A stretch of 10,388 nucleotides of DNA from Nitrospinota bacterium (GTDB lineage Bacteria > Nitrospinota_A > UBA7883 > JACRLM01): assembly GCA_015231995.1 (NCBI GenBank), contig JADGAO010000006.1, positions 1 to 10,388 on the forward strand, written 5' to 3'. Shown in pieces: positions 6,222 to 10,388 of this stretch; within the stretch, counting starts at the first letter, position 1; every line of letters begins with the position of its first letter. Below the pieces are notes generated by a model. The model was not told where the DNA came from, searched no databases, and saw only the letters and a program-made list of their open reading frames with translations. Made by a program: the position numbers and the translations under genes.

Positions 6222-6799
6222 CCGTCGAGAGGCTTATCTCCGCCCTCTGGACGGAGGCGGAGCTAAAGGAGCGCGCCATAATGGAAGAGGCGCGGGAAAC
6301 CGCCGGCAAGATCGCCGCCGGGCGGGTCGAGTCCGTGTCGAGCCTGGACGCGCAGATCGAGAGCCGAAAAAAATATCTGGTCATAAGCGAGGCGGCGCTC
6401 GGAGCCGCGCATGAAACCCTGCGTAAGCGGAAGGCCGAGCTATACGCCGTGACCGGGGCGGTGAGGAGCGCGCGGGACGCGGCTAAAACGTTATTCCGCG
6501 CATTCATGAAGTCTCCCGATTACGCCGCCTACCTGTCGCGCCAGATCGAGGCCGTGAAAAAAGAGTCCGGCTCCATCGCCCGGATACGAGCGGACGCTAT
6601 TACTGCGCTGGCGTTACGCAGAGCAGGCGTCGCCAACGTGGACGATGACGCGACGGTGGAGGACGGGTTCGTCGCGCAGATGGACGACGGCAAGACGCGC
6701 GTGTTCCTCCTGCTGGATACGCAACTTGAGAAACTCTGGAACGAGGCGGCTCCACGGCTGGTCGCCCAAATCACGGAGGCCCTCGCGCGTGGAGACTGA
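6218..6799 (+). CDS. atpE: V-type ATP synthase subunit E (peripheral stalk)
   Basis: A 193-residue soluble protein. Residues 1 to about 90 form a long charged helix (LKERAIMEEARETAGKIAAGRV and on), and the remainder is a mixed alpha/beta head. This two-part layout and the place between K and C are those of subunit E, which with the H/G subunit forms the outer stator joining the A/B head to subunit I. The ATG overlaps the K stop (ATGA at 6218-6221) and has no ribosome-binding site of its own, so translation probably depends on termination at K. Primary sequence of this subunit is poorly conserved; size, coiled coil and gene order carry the assignment. Confidence 0.9.
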   Translation: MTVERLISALWTEAELKERAIMEEARETAGKIAAGRVESVSSLDAQIESRKKYLVISEAALGAAHETLRKRKAELYAVTGAVRSARDAAKTLFRAFMKSPDYAAYLSRQIEAVKKESGSIARIRADAITALALRRAGVANVDDDATVEDGFVAQMDDGKTRVFLLLDTQLEKLWNEAAPRLVAQITEALARGD

Positions 6800-7802
6800 A
6801 TACGCCGTCACGCGGCTTTCGGCCATCAAGGGCAGGCTTCCTTCCGCGCCGGAACTTATCCGCATGTTGGAGACTGCGGAGATGACACAGGTGGCGGAGA
6901 TTCTCCGCTGGTCGGCTTACGGCGGGGAGATGGACAGGTTGGCCGCCAAAGGAACGACGAAGGCCGACCCGGCCAGAATGATCCGCGTCATCAACGAAGG
7001 GAGCGTCAGGCTACGTTCGCGATTCGGCGATCTTGCGAGGACGGTTGACGCGACGCTGGCGGAAGTCCTGCTACTGCGATGGGAAGTGGAGGAGGTCAAG
7101 TCGGCCATGCGATACCTTTCGTTCGACGGGTTTGCGCTGGATCGCAGGTTTTCGTTTAACTCGCTGGTATTACCACCCGCCGTCATGCCTGCGTGGGGAG
7201 CGTACAGGTCCGCCATGGAGTTCGTGTCGCTTATGCGAAAGGCTGGACACCCCCTGGCCCCGGCGCTGGACGCGCGAGCTTTCGCCAACGACCCGGCAGA
7301 GGCGGAGCTTGCGATTAGCCGGCGTTTTTACCTCGAATATCTTCCGGCCAAAGTCTCAAGATTCCCCGAAGCCTTCGAGTATCACCGCGACAGGCTCGAT
7401 ATCGCAAACGTATGCTCTGCCGCGCTGTTGCGGGACGCCCCTGGCGACAGGGCGCAGTCCGCTTCGCGGCTCGTCATCGGGCCGGGCGTTATTACGCGCC
7501 ACGATATTAAAGAGATAGTCGAAGGATCAAAAGAGTCCATTATCTCCGTGGTCAAGAAGCGGTTGGGGGTCACTCTTAAAAGGGGCGCGGAGACGTCGGC
7601 CACGATCCTTTCGATGAGTCTGCGGCGCGCCTTTTACCGGAGGCTCTGGATGAAAAGCCTTCTTGAGCCGACGGGTCTGTGGAGCCTTATTTTTTTCATG
7701 GAATACCTGGACGCGAACGCCGCAAACCTCAAGCTTGCGATAAGCTTCGCCGCGTCGCATACGCCCATCGGCGAGGCGGCCGAGAGTTTCATAAGGGTTT
7801 GA
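6789..7802 (+). CDS. atpC: V-type ATP synthase subunit C (central-stalk d-type subunit)
   Basis: A 337-residue protein expected to form the funnel that couples the c ring to the rotor axle. A GTG at 6789 is chosen: it gives VETEYAVTRLSAIKGRL, matching the usual start of this family (Y-A-R-L-A--G-L), has CGGAGG at 6774-6779 nine bases upstream, and overlaps the subunit E stop by 11 bases. The open frame extends further upstream only inside subunit E. The protein is helical and Arg-rich with repeated RR/R-FYxxYL-type segments, consistent with the three similar helical domains of Thermus subunit C (323 residues). The C-terminus (FFMEYLDANAANLKLA) resembles the family's usual Y-E-N-N-R-L end region. 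Confidence 0.9.
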   Translation: METEYAVTRLSAIKGRLPSAPELIRMLETAEMTQVAEILRWSAYGGEMDRLAAKGTTKADPARMIRVINEGSVRLRSRFGDLARTVDATLAEVLLLRWEVEEVKSAMRYLSFDGFALDRRFSFNSLVLPPAVMPAWGAYRSAMEFVSLMRKAGHPLAPALDARAFANDPAEAELAISRRFYLEYLPAKVSRFPEAFEYHRDRLDIANVCSAALLRDAPGDRAQSASRLVIGPGVITRHDIKEIVEGSKESIISVVKKRLGVTLKRGAETSATILSMSLRRAFYRRLWMKSLLEPTGLWSLIFFMEYLDANAANLKLAISFAASHTPIGEAAESFIRV

Positions 7803-7804
7803 CA

Positions 7805-8149
7805 ATGGAACGCAAAAGCGCAATGACCATCCGCGTTATCGCCCCGTGGGGGCAGGAGACCGGGTTCCGCCTGGCAGGGGCGCAGGTGGTCAACGCGCTC
7901 GACGAAAAAGAGTTCAACGCTCATGTGGAGCGGGCGATCGAGGGACGGGATGTGGGCGTGCTTGCAATACCCGCCGAGATGGAAAAGTGGCTCTCCGAAA
8001 AAAACGTGAAGATGCTCAAGAAAAGCGTGACCCCTTTGCTTGCGCGGTATGAGTACCCGGGCGAGTGGCGTTACATGGAGGAATCTGCGGACATATCCGA
8101 ATGGCTCACCTACCGCGCCATCGGCTATCACATGAGGATCAAGCTGTGA
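7805..8149 (+). CDS. atpF: V-type ATP synthase subunit F (central stalk)
   Basis: A 114-residue soluble protein. The N-terminal part shows the subunit F pattern of a first strand (MTIRVIAP) followed by TGFRLAG (residues 19-25), then helix and strand with DVGVLAIP (about 50-57), as in a Rossmann-like half. It binds the rotor (with D) and takes part in activity control in Thermus and E. hirae complexes. The ATG at 7805 is preceded by AAGGG at 7793-7797 and lies two bases after the subunit C stop. A second ATG at 7823 would remove six residues but has no ribosome-binding site. The last four bases overlap the start of subunit A. Confidence 0.88.
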   Translation: MERKSAMTIRVIAPWGQETGFRLAGAQVVNALDEKEFNAHVERAIEGRDVGVLAIPAEMEKWLSEKNVKMLKKSVTPLLARYEYPGEWRYMEESADISEWLTYRAIGYHMRIKL

Positions 8150-9894
8150 CGGGCGGACTTGGCAGAATAATAAAAGTCTCCGGCCCCGCCGTGACTGCGG
8201 GCGACATGCTCGGCTGTTTCATGAGTGAGCTTACCCGCGTCGGCGATAACAGGCTTATGGGCGAGATAATCCGTATCGAAGGGGATACGGCGGTGATACA
8301 GGTTTACGAAGACACGTTGGGGCTTAGCGTGGGCGGCCCGGTGGAACGCACCGGGGAGCTTCTGGCGGTGGAGCTTGGGCCGGGGTTGATAGGCTCGATA
8401 TACGACGGCATCCAGCGGCCGCTCCCGACACTGGCGGACAAATGGGGCGACTTCATCCAGCGCGGAGCGGATGTCAAACGGCTCGACAGGGAACGCAAGT
8501 GGAAGTTCATACCAGCCGTCAAACCCGGCGACCGCGTGGAGTGGGGCATGGTGTTGGGAACGGTTCAGGAGACGCCCCGCGTCGTCCACAAGATCATGAC
8601 GCCTAAAGGCGTGAGCGGGATTGTGGAGACGGCGGTCGAAGGGGATTTCACGATAACCGACACGGTCGTCACGCTAGAAGGCGGACGGGCTATAACCATG
8701 CGCCAGAAATGGAACGTGCGCGAACCTCGCCCCAGGCTAGACCGTATCCCGCTCACCGAACCGCTACTCACCGGCCAGCGGGTCGTGGACACGTTGTTCC
8801 CGATAGCCGAAGGCGGCGCGGCGATTATCCCCGGCGGGTTCGGCTCCGGCAAAACCGTGCTGGAACAGACCATCGCCAAATACGCGCAGGCGGACATAAT
8901 CATCTACATCGGTTGCGGCGAGAGGGGCAACGAGATGGCCGACACGCTCAATCAACTGCCCAAACTCACCGACCCGCACACCGGCAGGCCGTTGATGGAA
9001 CGGACGATACTCATCGCCAACACATCCAACATGCCCGTCGCGGCGCGGGAGGCTTCCATCTACACAGGCATGACGATAGCCGAGTATTACCGCGACATGG
9101 GATACAAGGTCACGGTGCTTGCCGACAGCACCTCCAGATGGGCGGAGGCCCTGCGCGAAATATCGTCGAGGCTCGAAGAGATACCCGGCGAAGAGGGTTA
9201 TCCCACATATCTCGCCAGCAGGTTGGGCGCGTTTTACGAAAGGGCCGGGCGGGCGCGTCTTGTTGGCAGGCCGGATGAGACGGGGAGCGTCACGATTATC
9301 GGCGCGGTGTCGCCGCCGGGCGGCGATTTTTCCGAACCGGTGACCCAGGCGTCGCTCCGCATGGCCTCCACCTTCTGGGGGCTGGATTACGACCTGGCGC
9401 ATCAACGGCATTTTCCGGCGATCAACTGGCTCATATCGTTCAGCCTGACGTATCCGGCGTTGTCCGCATGGTACGCGGTTAACGTCAGCCCGGACTGGGG
9501 AGCGATGGTGAAAAAGGTTCACGCGATACTCCAGAAGGAAGAAGAGCTTTCGGAAGTGGTGAAGATCGTCGGCATGGACTCGCTGGAAGACCGGGAACGG
9601 ATAATGCTCGAAGGGGCGCGTCTTTTGCGCGAAGGCTATCTGCGGCAGAGCGCCGCCCATCCCACCGACGCCTTCTGCTCCATCAAACGGCAGGAGAAGA
9701 TGCTTTCGACATATCTGTTTTTCGTGGACAGCATGGCGCAGGCGGCGGAGCGCGGCATATCCGCAGAGACTATTATCAGGTTTCCGGGGATGGAAACTTT
9801 GCTTAGGCTCAAAGAGACGCCGGAAGAGGATATGGGCGCGAAGATAGAGAGTCTGCGGAACGAGTTCAACCTTTACGTTGAAAAGGCAGGATAG
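8146..9894 (+). CDS. atpA: V-type ATP synthase catalytic subunit A
   Basis: A 582-residue catalytic subunit (Thermus A is 578). It binds and hydrolyses or makes ATP in alternation with subunit B. Features are an N-terminal beta barrel (1 to about 70, GRIIKVSGPAV), the A-specific inserted bulge domain (about 110-190), the P-loop GGFGSGKT (230-237, K236), GCGERGNE (256-263) with the catalytic glutamate E259, the Walker B region VTVLADSTSRW (322-332, D327), and a helical C-terminal domain. GTG at 8146 is chosen because family homology begins there, GAGGA lies seven bases upstream, and the codon overlaps the subunit F stop (GTGA). The longer upstream frame lies inside subunit F. The B and D genes that usually follow are displaced: the next frame is an unrelated nucleotidyltransferase. 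Confidence 0.98.
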   Translation: MTGGLGRIIKVSGPAVTAGDMLGCFMSELTRVGDNRLMGEIIRIEGDTAVIQVYEDTLGLSVGGPVERTGELLAVELGPGLIGSIYDGIQRPLPTLADKWGDFIQRGADVKRLDRERKWKFIPAVKPGDRVEWGMVLGTVQETPRVVHKIMTPKGVSGIVETAVEGDFTITDTVVTLEGGRAITMRQKWNVREPRPRLDRIPLTEPLLTGQRVVDTLFPIAEGGAAIIPGGFGSGKTVLEQTIAKYAQADIIIYIGCGERGNEMADTLNQLPKLTDPHTGRPLMERTILIANTSNMPVAAREASIYTGMTIAEYYRDMGYKVTVLADSTSRWAEALREISSRLEEIPGEEGYPTYLASRLGAFYERAGRARLVGRPDETGSVTIIGAVSPPGGDFSEPVTQASLRMASTFWGLDYDLAHQRHFPAINWLISFSLTYPALSAWYAVNVSPDWGAMVKKVHAILQKEEELSEVVKIVGMDSLEDRERIMLEGARLLREGYLRQSAAHPTDAFCSIKRQEKMLSTYLFFVDSMAQAAERGISAETIIRFPGMETLLRLKETPEEDMGAKIESLRNEFNLYVEKAG

Positions 9895-9939
9895 TATCAT
9901 CGGACAAATTGGTTGAAAAATATCATGGCTGGAAAAAGC

Positions 9940-10215
9940 ATGGACGCGATCAAGGCAAAGGTACTTCCTATCCTTAAACGGCATAATGCGTTAAAGGCCG
10001 GACTGTTCGGCTCGTTTGTCACCGGAATGGAAAAACCTGACAGCGACGTTGATATCCTTGTAGAGCTGACGGATGACGTGAGCCTTCTCGATTACATCGG
10101 GATAAAACTCGAACTGGAAGAGGCGTTAGGAAGGAATGTTGACCTTGTTGAATACGGGACGCTAAAGCCACTGCTGAAAGACAAAATATTGGCCCAGCAG
10201 GTTTCAATACTGTGA
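9940..10215 (+). CDS. MntA-like minimal nucleotidyltransferase (antitoxin of a HEPN/MNT module)
   Basis: A 91-residue protein consisting only of the small nucleotidyltransferase core. The diagnostic GSx10DxD motif is intact: G24-S25 in GLFGSFVTG and D36/D38 in DSDVDILVE, with a probable third acid D68 in NVDLVEYG. In characterised HEPN/MNT systems, MntA AMPylates a tyrosine of the HepT RNase toxin and silences it. The intact active site suggests this copy could still be active. ATG at 9940 gives the usual family start (M-x-x-I-K) and has GGA six bases upstream; ATG 9925 and TTG 9913 are alternatives adding five and nine residues. It starts 45 bases after atpA, on the same strand. Base composition looks less G+C-rich than atpA, suggesting acquisition. 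Its stop overlaps a GTG opening a short HEPN-like remnant. Confidence 0.92.
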   Translation: MDAIKAKVLPILKRHNALKAGLFGSFVTGMEKPDSDVDILVELTDDVSLLDYIGIKLELEEALGRNVDLVEYGTLKPLLKDKILAQQVSIL

Positions 10216-10250
10216 GGGACGTCAGGGTTTATATTTCATCGCTACGCTAA
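10212..10250 (+). pseudogene. Remnant of a HEPN (HepT-type) toxin gene, N-terminal 12 codons only
   Basis: A GTG overlapping the nucleotidyltransferase stop (GTGA) opens a frame reading VRDVRVYISSLR and then TAA. HepT-type HEPN proteins commonly begin with a segment like M-R-D-x-R-x-Y-L-x-D-I-L, and they usually directly follow and overlap the MntA gene. The first eight residues fit that pattern, after which the frame departs and ends. A palindrome begins ten bases later (10260-10290). No Rx4-6H motif is seen in any frame between here and the window end. The best reading is a toxin gene cut off near its start. The match is short, so chance remains possible. Confidence 0.5.
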
Positions 10251-10259
10251 TCGATCCGC

Positions 10260-10290
10260 TGTAGGGGCGACCCACCGGATCGCCCCTACA
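10260..10290. repeat. REP-like palindrome with an 11-bp perfect stem
   Basis: tgtaggggcga and tcgcccctaca form an 11-bp perfect stem around a nine-base loop. No T-tract follows on either strand, so it is not a standard intrinsic terminator. Palindromes of this GTAGGGGCGA type are dispersed in many bacterial genomes. It sits just after the truncated HEPN frame and may mark the breakpoint. Confidence 0.7.
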
Positions 10291-10365
10291 AAAACAAGGG
10301 ATTTTTTCTATGGCGAACTTTCAACTTTGTAATCTCTGCGAAACTTACAAGACGGGGACGTAACC

Positions 10366-10388
10366 ATGCCTGATCTTCTCATCCGCGA
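10366..10388 (+). CDS. Start of the next gene (cut by window edge), perhaps V-type ATPase subunit B
   Basis: ATG at 10366 opens MPDLLIR followed by Asp or Glu, then the window ends. Two readings fit. Subunit B is expected after A, and Thermus B begins MDLLKKEY, which is similar. FitA/VapB-type ribbon-helix-helix antitoxins also often begin with a segment like MPxLLIRD. A G-rich stretch (cgggga) about eight bases upstream may serve as ribosome-binding site. Seven residues cannot decide between them. Confidence 0.4.

Noticed and set aside
8764..9984. A 406-codon open frame on the minus strand opposite atpA
   Set aside because: It is antisense to a clear catalytic subunit gene. The translation is rich in Arg, Pro and His as expected of a shadow frame in G+C-rich DNA, with no recognisable domain.
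10260..10310. Intrinsic terminator after the nucleotidyltransferase
   Set aside because: The hairpin is followed by an A-rich run on the plus strand and by no T-run on the minus strand, so it lacks the required U-tract.
10310..10363. 17-codon ORF beginning MANFQLCNLCE
   Set aside because: It is very short, has no ribosome-binding site and no family likeness; the two CxxC-spaced cysteines are probably chance.

Overview
This window is bacterial chromosomal DNA. By eye the core genes are G+C-rich and the small accessory genes visibly less so. Genes are tightly packed, Shine-Dalgarno sequences are normal, and GTG is used as an alternative start. It carries the N-terminus of HtpX, a full-length GlgB and a bacterial V/A-type (V-type) ATPase operon. 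Palindromic repeats are scattered between the genes. Together these suggest a Gram-negative, probably environmental bacterium (a deltaproteobacterial or Nitrospinota-like lineage is a guess). The sequence alone does not settle the taxon.

Layout: 1-187 is the 5' end of htpX on the minus strand, with a good sigma70-type promoter at 253-281. Bases 188-589 hold no gene. They contain two related palindromic repeat units with TATAAT-like cores and a hairpin also found at about 3.6 kb. Bases 590-2782 are glgB (glycogen branching enzyme, minus strand) with its own promoter at 2824-2851 and no other glycogen gene in view. Bases 2976-3541 are a two-gene plus-strand module (DUF6883-like then DUF4926-like) with the build of a toxin-antitoxin-type pair. 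Bases 3542-3798 are a gene-free spacer largely filled by a small palindromic element with imperfect terminal inverted repeats and two inner hairpins.

Bases 3799-9894 are seven V-type ATPase genes in the order H/G, I, K (c), E, C, F, A. They overlap or nearly abut, which implies one polycistronic, translationally coupled transcript. I and K form the membrane ion channel and rotor. A is the catalytic ATPase subunit. E and H form the peripheral stalk, and C and F the central stalk. B and D, which normally follow A, are not next. After A comes an MntA-like nucleotidyltransferase gene (9940-10215), then what looks like the first 12 codons of a HEPN partner (10212-10250) running into a stop, then an 11-bp-stem palindrome (10260-10290). 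A new reading frame starts at 10366 and is cut by the window edge. Its seven visible residues could open subunit B or a small antitoxin.

Most notable points: an accessory nucleotidyltransferase/HEPN remnant wedged behind atpA in an otherwise canonical V-ATPase operon; the DUF6883/DUF4926 pair; the single-hairpin c subunit with Q25/E54/T55 at the ion site; and several families of palindromic repeats clustered in every intergenic gap.
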